Below, piece by piece: positions 1-8,093 of a stretch of 52,496 nt of DNA (position 1 is the stretch's first letter; each line of letters begins with the position of its first letter). Source of the stretch: Lacinutrix sp. GTDB lineage: Bacteria > Bacteroidota > Bacteroidia > Flavobacteriales > Flavobacteriaceae. The DNA is taken from positions 1 to 52,496 of the forward strand of contig NZ_JAQWGS010000013.1 of assembly GCF_029238095.1 (NCBI RefSeq), read 5' to 3'. The notes beneath the pieces were generated by a model. It was not told the origin of the DNA and ran no database searches. It saw only the letters and a program-made list of their open reading frames with translations. A program made the translations under genes and the position numbers.

Positions 1-288
1 CTCTATAGCTAAGACTAAACCTTAATTTGAAGTAAACAGCTTGTAATATGATTGCTTTAGGAAAACAGTGACCTTTGAACATCTTTTTGTTGTAAATATA
101 AAAAAATAAAATTTTTCATTACATTAGATGCGACAGAACCTCGCACATGTTGTTAAGCTTTTTGGAATTCGAATTTTAATAAGAAAAAGAACAAAAAACA
201 ACTTGCCGAATATTCATTAAACTCACCAAAAATTGTCTGGTTCGATAATCGCTGAATGGAAAGGTTGCTCTAGTAAAGAAGAAAAGCA

Positions 289-311
289 GAAACGAAAGTT
301 TCGGTTTTTTT
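289..311 (+). terminator. GAAA-tetraloop hairpin with T-tract
   Basis: A 5-bp stem GAAAC/GTTTC closes a GAAA loop (294-297) and is followed by GG and seven T residues (305-311). This is the form of a weak intrinsic terminator reading rightward. No plus-strand gene is visible upstream in the window, so it may end a transcript that begins to the left. Confidence 0.4.
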
Positions 312-373
312 GATTTTAAAAACTTCAAAAAGTATTTTAAATTTTAACGACACTTAATTTCTAGTAATAAAAC

Positions 374-402
374 AAAAAAATCGCCTAAGTTACTTAGGCG
401 AT
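374..402 (-). terminator. Intrinsic terminator of the small lipoprotein gene
   Basis: A 10-bp perfect stem (ATCGCCTAAG / CTTAGGCGAT) with a TTA loop lies 35 bases beyond the stop codon of the minus-strand lipoprotein gene. Read on the minus strand the stem is followed by seven T residues (complement of the A-run at 374-380). Confidence 0.85.
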
Positions 403-436
403 TTTAATAAATAAGAAATTTTTTATAATTTAGAAA

Positions 437-817
437 TTATAGTTTGTCAGCTTCTTTTTTAAGAGCATTTGCAGCATCTTTAGCAGTTTCTTTTGTAGCA
501 TCAACTGCTTTTTTAGCACCATCTTCTACTGTGTTAGCAGCATCTTTTGCTCCTTCTTTTACAGCATCTACTGCATTTCCAGCGGCATCAACAGCATCTG
601 TAGCAACATCTCCAGCAGCATCTACTGCGTCATTTGCAGCATCACCAACAGCTTCACCTGCACTTTCAATTGCATCACCAGTTGCTTCAACAGCATCACC
701 AGTTGCTTCTGCTGCATTCTCTATTGCATCTCCAGTTTTTTCTGCTTCTTCTCTACAAGAAGTGAACGTTACGCTTATAGCTAATAATAAAGCTGCGCTA
801 AATAATAATTTTTTCAT
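437..817 (-). CDS. Small alanine-rich repetitive lipoprotein (LEA/apolipoprotein-like)
   Basis: This 126-residue protein begins with a type II signal peptide ending in the lipobox-like T-S-C at residues 19-21, so the mature form should be a lipidated envelope protein. The rest is almost wholly an Ala/Asp/Glu/Val/Lys-rich amphipathic helix built from degenerate 7- to 11-residue units of the type 'DAVEATG' and 'DAANDAVD'. The early part is acidic and the last 40 residues carry more lysine. This pattern resembles LEA-like and apolipoprotein-like helices and small YtxH-type proteins, but no catalytic motif is present and the function is unknown. It is monocistronic, with its own terminator at 374-402. 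The antisense frame is also open because of the repetitive codons; that is a composition artefact. Confidence 0.85.
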   Translation of the reverse strand: MKKLLFSAALLLAISVTFTSCREEAEKTGDAIENAAEATGDAVEATGDAIESAGEAVGDAANDAVDAAGDVATDAVDAAGNAVDAVKEGAKDAANTVEDGAKKAVDATKETAKDAANALKKEADKL

Positions 818-930
818 TGGTTTTAGTGTTTAAATTAATTCTCTTGCAAAAATACTATTTTGATTATAAATTTTAACATTTTAATATAGTATTTTTTTAT
901 TTGTTATCGACAATATGTCAATTACTTAGG

Positions 931-2166
931 TTAATTACGTAAAAACTTTAGTATTTGGATTACTGCGCCTTTGTTTTTTTTAATATAATTGTAATTATTT
1001 AAGCCATATTCTGCTCTAACAACTTTATTTGTAATAAATAAATCAAAAGCATAATTTAATTCTTTTTGATTAGAAATAGACACCATACCTTTGTGATCAA
1101 TCATGGCTTGTGCTTCAGGAAATTTTTTGTGATTACTACCTATTATTATTGGTACTCCAAAAACAGCAGCCTCTAAAGTATTATGTAAACCTGTAGTACC
1201 TACTGCTCCACCTACATAGGCAATATCTGCATAAGTGTAAACTTTTGTAAGTAGCCCTATGGTATTTAATATTAGAACTTGGAATTCTGAAATCTGCTTA
1301 TTTTCTTTTTCAGAAAATAATAAACAAGATGTTGCAATGCTTCGTTTCAAGTTTTCAATTTGGTTTTGCTTAATATTGTGTGGTGCTATTATAAACTTGG
1401 TGGTTTTATTGGCTAGTGTATTAATATATTTTACAATTAGCTTTTCGTCTTCAGGCCAAGAACTGCCAATAACAACGCACAAATTATCTCCTTTAAATTC
1501 TGATATAAATTCTAAAGTATTATTTTGTAATAGTTGATTAGAAACACGATCAAATCTAGTATCACCAGAAACACTTGCATTTTTGTATCCTATTTTTTCT
1601 AAAAGTAGTTTTGATTGTTCGTTTTGAGTAAAAATATGTTCGAATGCAAATAAAGCAGATTTAGCGAGCTTGCCATACCATTTAAAAAAAGATTGACTTT
1701 CCCTAAATGAGGCCGAAATTAAAATAGCCTTGCATTGCCTTTCTTTTAATTCCTTTAAAAGATTAGGCCATATTTCATACTTCACAAAAATTGTTAATTC
1801 TGGATGTACTAAATCTAAAAAACGTTTAGCATTTGTTTTAGTGTCTAATGGCAAATAAACCACAGTATCAGCAAATGGCGCGTTTTTTCTTATTTCGTAT
1901 CCAGAAGGAGAGAAGAATGATAATACAATTTTATGATCTGGATAATCCTGTCTTAATTCTGTAAAAACAGGCAAGCCTTGTTCATATTCGCCCAAAGAGG
2001 CACAGTGAAACCAAAAGGTCTTATCTTTAATAGTAATACTTTCTTTTAATGTTTTAAAAGTTTGTTCACGTCCTGTAACACCTCGTTTTATTTTAGTGTT
2101 AAAAAGAGCGATAATTTTTAAAATAAAACTGCTAATGTATATTCCAAATGAGTACAATAAATTCAA
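931..2166 (-). CDS. waaA: 3-deoxy-D-manno-octulosonic acid (Kdo) transferase
   Basis: WaaA (KdtA) transfers Kdo from CMP-Kdo to lipid A precursor on the inner face of the cytoplasmic membrane, joining lipid A to the LPS core. The protein is 411 residues, close to the family length. A hydrophobic N-terminal anchor (about 1-23) precedes the GT-B N-domain. The family's catalytic glutamate motif is seen as H-C-A-S-L-G-E (Glu60). The C-domain shows the nucleotide-sugar binding signature G-A-V-G-T-T-G-L-H-N and L-E-A-A-V-F-G-V-P. The start is a TTG at 2166: the encoded sequence M-N-L-L-Y-S fits the usual family N-terminus and no ATG lies in frame upstream before a stop. It is divergent from the sugar aminotransferase gene, fitting an envelope-polysaccharide neighbourhood. 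Confidence 0.93.
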   Translation of the reverse strand: MNLLYSFGIYISSFILKIIALFNTKIKRGVTGREQTFKTLKESITIKDKTFWFHCASLGEYEQGLPVFTELRQDYPDHKIVLSFFSPSGYEIRKNAPFADTVVYLPLDTKTNAKRFLDLVHPELTIFVKYEIWPNLLKELKERQCKAILISASFRESQSFFKWYGKLAKSALFAFEHIFTQNEQSKLLLEKIGYKNASVSGDTRFDRVSNQLLQNNTLEFISEFKGDNLCVVIGSSWPEDEKLIVKYINTLANKTTKFIIAPHNIKQNQIENLKRSIATSCLLFSEKENKQISEFQVLILNTIGLLTKVYTYADIAYVGGAVGTTGLHNTLEAAVFGVPIIIGSNHKKFPEAQAMIDHKGMVSISNQKELNYAFDLFITNKVVRAEYGLNNYNYIKKNKGAVIQILKFLRN

Positions 2167-2214
2167 TTTAAAAAATGCGTTGTGCTAAAATACATAATTC
2201 ATTGTATAGCATTT

Positions 2215-2233
2215 ACGAATTTTGTAAATTCGT
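2215..2233. repeat. 8-bp inverted repeat in a divergent promoter region
   Basis: ACGAATTT and AAATTCGT flank a TGT spacer, forming a perfect palindrome midway between the divergent waaA and aminotransferase starts. No T-tract follows, so it is more like an operator or short cruciform than a terminator. Any regulatory role is inference. Confidence 0.4.
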
Positions 2234-2320
2234 TTAATAAATCGTGAATGTTAGTACATTACTACTATAAAAATATATTGTATCTAACATATAATCGTAC
2301 AAAAAATAATAAAGAAACAC

Positions 2321-3478
2321 ATGAAAAAAATTCAAATGGTTGACCTTAAAGGCCAATATGAACAAATAAAAACAGTAGTAAATAATTCTATTCAAGAGGT
2401 TTTAGAAACTACTACGTTTATAAATGGACCAAAGGTTCATGAGTTTCAAAAAAACTTAGAAAATTATTTAGGTGTTAAGCATGTTATACCTTGTGCCAAC
2501 GGAACAGATGCTTTACAAATTGCAATGATGGGATTAGGCTTAAAACCTGGAGACGAAGTTATTACTGCCGATTTTACCTTTGCTGCTACAGTAGAAGTTA
2601 TTGCTTTGCTAAATTTAACACCAGTTTTAGTAGATGTAAACCCAGACGATTTTAACATAAATATAGAAGCCGTAAAAAAAGCAATTACACCAAAAACTAA
2701 AGCAATTGTTCCTGTTCACTTATTTGGTCAATGTGCAAATATGGAAGCTTTAATGGATCTAGCCAAGGAGCATAATTTATATGTTATAGAAGATAATGCG
2801 CAAGGTATTGGTGCAAAATACACAAACAGTAAAGGTGAAAAAGCAATGTCAGGAACTATTGGTCATGTCGCTTCAACATCTTTTTTTCCATCTAAAAACC
2901 TTGGATGCTACGGAGATGGAGGAGCCATTTTTACCAACGACGACGATTTAGCTCACACGCTTCGAGGTATTGTTAATCATGGAATGTACGAACGTTACCA
3001 TCATGATGTTGTAGGTGTAAATTCTCGTTTAGATTCTATACAAGCAGCAGTCTTAGATGCTAAACTACCACATTTAGATAAATACAATAACGCACGAAGA
3101 AATGCTGCAAGAGTTTATAACAAAGTCTTTGCTAACCACCCAAATATTACAACACCTAAAACAGTAAATGGCTGCGAAAGTATTTGCGATACTTGCGATT
3201 GCCACGTATTCCACCAATATACTTTAAAGATTGAAAATGCAGATAGAGATGCTTTAGTTAAACACCTAAACAGCAAAGGAATCCCTTGTGGAGTTTACTA
3301 TCCAATCCCTTTGCATAAGCAAAAAGCATATTTAGATTCACGTTATGACGAAGCTAATTTTAAAGTTACTAACCAGTTGGTTAAAGAAGTTATCTCTCTA
3401 CCAATGCATACGGAATTAGATAACGAACAAATTGCATTTATTACCGAAACTATAATAGATTTTGTAGATAATAATTAA
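2321..3478 (+). CDS. DegT/DnrJ/EryC1/StrS family sugar aminotransferase
   Basis: PLP-dependent aminotransferase of the class that aminates keto-sugar nucleotides for O-antigen or capsule synthesis; it is close to WbpE-like enzymes, which act on UDP-3-keto-GlcNAc uronate, but the substrate cannot be read from sequence. At 385 residues it has full family length. Visible elements are the phosphate-binding N-G-T-D-A-L (60-65), the PLP-ring aspartate in V-I-E-D-N-A (Asp158), and the internal aldimine lysine in F-F-P-S-K-N-L-G (Lys192), followed by the G-D-G-G-A motif. A cysteine cluster (C285, C289, C292, C294) sits just before the conserved H-Q-Y-T segment. It starts 154 bases from waaA on the other strand and lies upstream of galE, consistent with surface polysaccharide synthesis. 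Confidence 0.92.
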   Translation: MKKIQMVDLKGQYEQIKTVVNNSIQEVLETTTFINGPKVHEFQKNLENYLGVKHVIPCANGTDALQIAMMGLGLKPGDEVITADFTFAATVEVIALLNLTPVLVDVNPDDFNINIEAVKKAITPKTKAIVPVHLFGQCANMEALMDLAKEHNLYVIEDNAQGIGAKYTNSKGEKAMSGTIGHVASTSFFPSKNLGCYGDGGAIFTNDDDLAHTLRGIVNHGMYERYHHDVVGVNSRLDSIQAAVLDAKLPHLDKYNNARRNAARVYNKVFANHPNITTPKTVNGCESICDTCDCHVFHQYTLKIENADRDALVKHLNSKGIPCGVYYPIPLHKQKAYLDSRYDEANFKVTNQLVKEVISLPMHTELDNEQIAFITETIIDFVDNN

Positions 3479-3485
3479 TAAAATT

Positions 3486-3590
3486 TGGGCGAGTCTTTTG
3501 GCTTTTATTGGCCAAAAGTCAGGCTGTCCACTGTATCTTTTTTGCTATAAAAATAGCAAAAAAGGATGCCGTTTCCATCCTTCTCGCAAA
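3486..3590 (+). repeat. REP-like intergenic repeat with multiple hairpins
   Basis: The 150-bp gap before galE holds a structured, non-coding block. It has three hairpins: CTTTTGGC/GCCAAAAG (3495-3518), TTTTTTGCTAT/ATAGCAAAAAA (3538-3563), and GGATG/CATCC (3564-3580). The order GGGCG - hairpin - GGCTGTCCACTGTATCTTTT - hairpin - AGGATGCCGTTTCCATCC - CTCGC matches, from memory, a dispersed intergenic element common in Flavobacteriaceae genomes. A 66-codon open frame across it is spurious. Confidence 0.7.
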
Positions 3591-3628
3591 CTCTAGAATA
3601 GCACATAATTTAAAGACTAATTTAAGAA

Positions 3629-4642
3629 ATGGTAAAAATATTAGTAACAGGAGGATTAGGATATATTGGGTCTCATACTGTTGTTGCGCTTCAAGAAGCA
3701 GGATTTAAAGTAGTAATAGTAGATAATTTATCTAATTCATCTATAAGTGTGTTAGAAGGTATTGTAGCGATTACCAATAAAACACCTGAGTTCGAAAATT
3801 TCGATTTAAGAGACAAGCTTAAAACCAAACACTTTTTAAAAAAGCATACAGATATTTGCGGAGTTATTCATTTTGCAGCAAGTAAAGCCGTTGGTGAAAG
3901 TGTGGAGAACCCATTATTGTATTACGAGAACAATATAAATACATTAATTTATTTACTACAAGAATTAGACAAGAAAGAAACCTCTAATTTTATTTTTAGC
4001 TCTTCGTGTACAGTTTATGGTCAAGCAGATGCTATGCCAATTACAGAAGCAGCACCAATAAAACCAGCCGAATCTCCATACGGTAATACCAAACAAATAG
4101 GAGAAGCAATTATTAAAGATACTTGCAGAGCAAACCAAAATTTTAACGCTATAGCATTGCGTTATTTTAACCCAATTGGAGCACATAAATCTGCTAAAAT
4201 TGGAGAGCTTCCAATTGGAGTGCCTCAAAATTTGGTACCCTATATTACACAAACAGCCTTGGGAATTCGTGAGCAATTATCTGTGTATGGAAATAATTAT
4301 CCAACTCCAGATGGAACATGTATTCGCGATTATATACATGTAGTAGATGTAGCTAATGCACATGTAGTAGCATTAGAACGATTACTAAATAAAAAGCACC
4401 AAGATAATTTTGAAATTTTTAATTTAGGAACAGGAAAAGGAAGTTCTGTACTAGAGGTTATTCAAGCTTTCGAGCGTGTTTCTAAACAAAAATTAAATTA
4501 TAAAATTGTAAATAGACGAGAAGGAGACGTTATTTCTGCCTATGCAGATACTAAAAAAGCAAACGAAATTTTAGGTTGGAAAGCCAAGTCTACAATAGAT
4601 GATGCTATGGATTCTGCTTGGAAATGGCAAAAAACACTTTAA
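3629..4642 (+). CDS. galE: UDP-glucose 4-epimerase
   Basis: GalE interconverts UDP-glucose and UDP-galactose (or the N-acetyl forms) with tightly bound NAD+, supplying galactose for surface glycans and enabling galactose use. The 337-residue protein is full length. It opens with the Rossmann motif G-G-L-G-Y-I-G (8-14), has the short-chain dehydrogenase serine region S-S-S-C-T-V-Y-G (124-131) and the catalytic Y151-x-x-x-K155 in S-P-Y-G-N-T-K, and ends with the family's R-E-G-D-V segment. It follows the aminotransferase gene in the same direction after a 150-bp gap filled by a REP-like repeat, so co-transcription is possible but would cross several hairpins. Confidence 0.95.
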   Translation: MVKILVTGGLGYIGSHTVVALQEAGFKVVIVDNLSNSSISVLEGIVAITNKTPEFENFDLRDKLKTKHFLKKHTDICGVIHFAASKAVGESVENPLLYYENNINTLIYLLQELDKKETSNFIFSSSCTVYGQADAMPITEAAPIKPAESPYGNTKQIGEAIIKDTCRANQNFNAIALRYFNPIGAHKSAKIGELPIGVPQNLVPYITQTALGIREQLSVYGNNYPTPDGTCIRDYIHVVDVANAHVVALERLLNKKHQDNFEIFNLGTGKGSSVLEVIQAFERVSKQKLNYKIVNRREGDVISAYADTKKANEILGWKAKSTIDDAMDSAWKWQKTL

Positions 4643-4813
4643 TTTACATTATCATATTCTAATCATTAGCAGTAACTTTTTAAGGGTCTTTCAATTTTAA
4701 TGCATTATCATTGTTAATTTAAAATTAATAAGTTGATTAACAAATACTTAGCTGAAAATATTTGTAATTGGTAAAATATCTTGGTTTCTTTGTAGCTCAA
4801 TGAAATAGATATT

Positions 4814-5005
4814 ATGAAACTGATACAAGTAAAAAGAAAAACAAAATTAGAGAACAGATTTGCTCCTAAAATGGGACGTCTAAATGCAAGAGTAACCTAC
4901 ATTAAAAAACAATTTCTTGGTATACCAATTAAAACTTTACATAAATATAGAGAGACATATTATGGTGAAGTTAAAGACTGTGAAGACTGTGTTTTAGTAA
5001 AATAA
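4814..5005 (+). CDS. Small basic hypothetical protein (63 aa)
   Basis: This short gene encodes a lysine- and arginine-rich 63-residue protein without signal peptide or membrane segment. The C-terminus has two closely spaced cysteines in D-C-E-D-C, a possible metal or disulfide pair. I do not recognise a named family. Support for it being real is indirect: an ATG start, coding-like composition, and a strong terminator placed 3 bases after the stop. It converges on lspA. Confidence 0.6.
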   Translation: MKLIQVKRKTKLENRFAPKMGRLNARVTYIKKQFLGIPIKTLHKYRETYYGEVKDCEDCVLVK

Positions 5006-5007
5006 AC

Positions 5008-5040
5008 AAAAAAAGCCTCGATATTTATCGAGGCTTTTTT
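5008..5040. terminator. Bidirectional intrinsic terminator
   Basis: A 9-bp perfect stem, GCCTCGATA/TATCGAGGC, with a two-base loop is flanked by seven A residues on the left and six T residues on the right. It serves both the 63-aa gene (plus) and lspA (minus), whose stop codon abuts the right flank. Confidence 0.9.
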
Positions 5041-5524
5041 ATGCCTTTTTCTTTTTAAAATTTCCAAGAAGAAGTAATCCCATTCCTAGCATAACAGACA
5101 TATCTGCAATGTTAAAAATACCTGTTCTAAAAACACCACCTAAATCTATATGCCAAAAATCTGTTACAGATTTGTAGAGTATTCTATCGTAAATATTGGC
5201 AACTCCACCACCTATAATGCAACAGAATCCAATGAGAGAAAATTTATCTAGATTTTTATCTCTAAACACATGTAAAAGAACTAATGCTAAGACCACAATT
5301 GGTAAAACATTAAGGAGTATAATCTTTAATATAGGATTAAAGTCACTTCCTAAACCTAAAAAAGCACCTTCGTTTTCAACATTGTGTAATGTAAAATAAT
5401 CTCCAATAATTTGAGATTTACTTCCAGCAATAACATTTGCTCTTATCCAAAATTTAGAAATTTGGTCTATGGCAATATTAAAAATAACAAGCAAAACGAT
5501 TAAAAGCGTTCTTTTATTTTTCAT
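5039..5524 (-). CDS. lspA: Lipoprotein signal peptidase (signal peptidase II)
   Basis: LspA is the inner-membrane aspartyl peptidase that cleaves signal peptides from prolipoproteins after diacylglyceryl addition. The 161-residue protein has about four membrane segments. The conserved early aspartate (Asp20 in A-I-D-Q), the N-E-G-A-F motif (51-55), and the catalytic pair N110-x-x-D113 and N-I-A-D141 are present. It begins one base after the fabD stop and is probably co-transcribed with fabD. It would process the lipoproteins encoded here, such as ApbE and the alanine-rich lipoprotein. Confidence 0.96.
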   Translation of the reverse strand: MKNKRTLLIVLLVIFNIAIDQISKFWIRANVIAGSKSQIIGDYFTLHNVENEGAFLGLGSDFNPILKIILLNVLPIVVLALVLLHVFRDKNLDKFSLIGFCCIIGGGVANIYDRILYKSVTDFWHIDLGGVFRTGIFNIADMSVMLGMGLLLLGNFKKKKA

Positions 5525-5525
5525 G

Positions 5526-6419
5526 TTATGAAGCGCTTTCTATAGTTGCAGAAGCAGTTTCAGCCTCTCTGTTAATTTTCTTTACTAAACCTTGTAATAC
5601 TTTTCCAGGACCTACTTCTGTAAACAATGTAGCACCATCCTTAATCATTTGTTCTACAGATTGCGTCCAACGTACAGGAGCTGTTAATTGTGAAATTAAA
5701 TTAGCTTTAATTTCTGCTTCATTAATAATAGCACTTGCAGTTACGTTTTGGTATATTGGGCAATTAGGCTTGCTAAATGTTGTATTTTCTATTGCTGCAG
5801 CAAGTTCTTCACGAGCAGGCTCCATCATAGGTGAATGAAAGGCACCACCAACTGGTAATACTAAAGCACGTCTAGCTCCAGCTTCTTTAAGGCTTTCGCA
5901 CGCTCTATTTATGGCATCTATTTCACCAGAGATAACTAATTGTCCTGGACAGTTATAATTTGCAGCAACAACAATACCTTTGGTATCATTACATATTTGT
6001 TCAACGATACTATCTTCTAAACCTAAAACAGCAGCCATTGTACTAGGTTGTAATTCGCAAGCTTTTTGCATGGCTAAAGCACGTTGTGAGACTAAGCGTA
6101 AGCCATCTTCAAAGGTTAATGCGCCATTTGCAACTAAAGCAGAGAATTCTCCAAGAGAATGTCCTGCAACCATATCTGGTTTAAAGCTTTCGCCTAAAGT
6201 TTTTGCCAATATTACAGAGTGTAAAAAAATAGCTGGTTGTGTTACTTTAGTTTCTTTTAAAGCTTCAGCAGTGCCTTCGAACATAATGTCTGTGATATGA
6301 AATCCTAAAATTTCATTGGCATCTTCAAATAAATGTTGTGCTTCTGGTGCCTTTTCGTATAAGTCTAAACCCATTCCTGAGAATTGAGCGCCTTGACCTG
6401 GAAATATGTATGCTTTCAT
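5526..6419 (-). CDS. fabD: Malonyl-CoA:ACP transacylase
   Basis: FabD moves malonyl from CoA to acyl carrier protein, making the extender unit for type II fatty acid synthesis in the cytoplasm. At 297 residues it is of normal length. The oxyanion motif G-Q-G-A-Q (8-12), the nucleophile elbow G-H-S88-L-G and the catalytic histidine H195 in A-F-H-S-P-M are all present. It is the first gene of a fabD-lspA pair and has a good Bacteroidota promoter 18 bases upstream of the start (6437-6470). Confidence 0.96.
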   Translation of the reverse strand: MKAYIFPGQGAQFSGMGLDLYEKAPEAQHLFEDANEILGFHITDIMFEGTAEALKETKVTQPAIFLHSVILAKTLGESFKPDMVAGHSLGEFSALVANGALTFEDGLRLVSQRALAMQKACELQPSTMAAVLGLEDSIVEQICNDTKGIVVAANYNCPGQLVISGEIDAINRACESLKEAGARRALVLPVGGAFHSPMMEPAREELAAAIENTTFSKPNCPIYQNVTASAIINEAEIKANLISQLTAPVRWTQSVEQMIKDGATLFTEVGPGKVLQGLVKKINREAETASATIESAS

Positions 6420-6436
6420 GGTTTAATTTTGAATGA

Positions 6437-6470
6437 CAAAAATAGGAATAAATTCTTTAAAAAGAACCAA
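6437..6470 (-). promoter_or_regulatory. Predicted fabD-lspA promoter
   Basis: On the minus strand a TATTTTTG box (plus coordinates 6437-6444) matches the Bacteroidota -7 consensus TAnnTTTG, and a TTG (6468-6470) lies 23 bases upstream. The fabD start codon follows 17 bases after the -7 box, giving a very short leader. Confidence 0.6.
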
Positions 6471-6517
6471 GACCAATTTGAAGACTTATATCTTTTTATA
6501 GTTTAGTTTAAGGTTAA

Positions 6518-8074
6518 TTACAACCCAACCACTGCAGCCTCAGCACAGCGTTCACCATCCATTGCAGCACTAATAATGCCTCCAGCATAACCACCACCTT
6601 CACCACATGGAAATAAATTTGAAATTTCTGGATGCTCTAAAGTTTCGGTTCTTGGAATATTTACAGGAGAACTTGTGCGCGATTCTACACCTATTACGTT
6701 GGCTTCCTCTGTATAATAACCATTCATTTTTCTACCAAAAGCTTCAAAACCTTTGCGTAATCTACTACCAATTAACTTTGGTAAAAGCGAGTGTAATGGC
6801 GCACTATTTAAGCCAGGTTGATAAGAAGTTTCGTTTAAAGTACTCGATAATTTACCTTCAACAAAATCTGTTAAACGTTGTGCTGGTGCAGTTTGTGTTC
6901 GTCCACCAGAAGTAAACGCAATACGTTCTAAATTCTTTTGGTATTCTAAGCCTTTTAAGGCTCCAAATTGTTCGTATTTAGGAATGTCTTGGTCTGCGTT
7001 AATTTCTACTACAATTCCAGAATTTGCAAATTTATTATTGCGTTTAGAAGGTGACATTCCGTTAACAACTACTTCGCCATTGGCTGTTGCTGCTGGAACA
7101 ATAAAGCCTCCTGGGCACATGCAAAAAGAGTATACGCCACGCTCTTTTACTTGTTGTACTAAGCTGTAAGATGCAGCTGGTAAAGATTCGTGTCGTTCGC
7201 CAGAACAATGGTATTGAATAGCGTCTATAATATGTTGTGGATGTTCTACACGAACTCCCATGGCAAAAGATTTAGCTTTTAGTGCTATTTTCTTTTTATC
7301 TAACAGATAGAAAATGTCTCTAGCCGAATGTCCAGTTGCCAAAATAACACGTTCTGTTGTCATTTCGTTTCCATTTTCTAGTACTATAGATTTTATCTTT
7401 TTATTTTTAATATTAAAATCTGTTACACGCGTATTAAAATGAACTTCTCCGCCAAACTTAATAATATTCTCACGAATATTCTGGACCACTTTTGGTAGTT
7501 TATTAGTTCCAATATGTGGATGTGCATCTACTAAAATTTGCTCTGTTGCGCCATGAAACACTAAGTTTTCGAATATTTTTCTTACATCACCACGTTTTAA
7601 ACTTCTGGTATACAATTTACCATCACTGTAAGTTCCTGCACCTCCTTCTCCAAAGCAATAGTTAGAGTCTTCGTTTACAAAATGATCTTGGTTTATGGCT
7701 TTTAAATCGCGTCTGCGATCTTTCACATTTTTTCCGCGTTCTAAAACAATGGGTTTAAAACCCAATTCTATACAACGTAAAGCTGCCCACATTCCAGCTG
7801 GACCAAAACCAATAATATGTATAGATTTTGCTTTAGAAACATCTTTATAGTCAAATTGATATTCTGATTTTTCTGGTAAAGCCTCTTTTATATAAATAGA
7901 TAATTTGTAATTAAGTATAATTTTTGGCTTTCTAGCGTCAATAGATTTTCGCAACACTTTTATTCCTGTTATATCTGCTTTTGGAATACTTAAATATTGA
8001 GCTGCTTTAATCAGCAATATATCACTACGTTCTTCGTCTTTTAAAGTTAAGCGAAGCTGAATGTCTTTTACCAT
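6518..8074 (-). CDS. FAD-dependent dehydrogenase (COG2509-like)
   Basis: Predicted cytoplasmic flavoprotein of 518 residues. An N-terminal alpha/beta domain of about 80 residues precedes the FAD-binding Rossmann motif G89-F-G-P-A-G94, with the ribose-binding acid in V-L-E-R-G. Other visible flavoprotein landmarks are G-E-G-G-A-G-T-Y-S-D-G, the T-G-H-S-A-R motif, and the C-terminal G-E-G-G-G-Y-A-G-G-I, typical of uncharacterised 'FAD-dependent dehydrogenases'. The substrate is unknown for the family. It is the last gene of a run reading folA, OMP-like protein, this gene, with 19 bases between the last two. Confidence 0.85.
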   Translation of the reverse strand: MVKDIQLRLTLKDEERSDILLIKAAQYLSIPKADITGIKVLRKSIDARKPKIILNYKLSIYIKEALPEKSEYQFDYKDVSKAKSIHIIGFGPAGMWAALRCIELGFKPIVLERGKNVKDRRRDLKAINQDHFVNEDSNYCFGEGGAGTYSDGKLYTRSLKRGDVRKIFENLVFHGATEQILVDAHPHIGTNKLPKVVQNIRENIIKFGGEVHFNTRVTDFNIKNKKIKSIVLENGNEMTTERVILATGHSARDIFYLLDKKKIALKAKSFAMGVRVEHPQHIIDAIQYHCSGERHESLPAASYSLVQQVKERGVYSFCMCPGGFIVPAATANGEVVVNGMSPSKRNNKFANSGIVVEINADQDIPKYEQFGALKGLEYQKNLERIAFTSGGRTQTAPAQRLTDFVEGKLSSTLNETSYQPGLNSAPLHSLLPKLIGSRLRKGFEAFGRKMNGYYTEEANVIGVESRTSSPVNIPRTETLEHPEISNLFPCGEGGGYAGGIISAAMDGERCAEAAVVGL

Positions 8075-8093
8075 GTTGCAAAATTAGGAAAAA

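Larger units (their letters stand above)
1..436. other. AT-rich left-edge region without a supported gene
   Basis: I find no open frame here with family resemblance. The longest stretch of interest is a plus-strand frame of about 33 codons (157-255) that lacks a start codon and ends in TGA. A short hairpin TGCGA/TCGCA lies at 129-145. The two clear elements are terminator-like hairpins at 289-311 (plus) and 374-402 (minus). The left neighbour is outside the window, so this may hold the 3' untranslated end of something to the left. Confidence 0.5.

Noticed and set aside
235..260. T-loop-like GGTTCGATAATC, suggesting a tRNA or tmRNA end
   Set aside because: No acceptor, D- or anticodon arms can be paired around it.
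444..833. Alanine/serine-rich plus-strand open frame antisense to the small lipoprotein
   Set aside because: It is open only because the repetitive GCA/GAT codons of the lipoprotein give stop-free antisense; it has no family features.
3508..3708. 66-codon open frame upstream of and overlapping the galE start
   Set aside because: It runs through the hairpin repeat and out of frame into galE; its composition is that of non-coding repeat.
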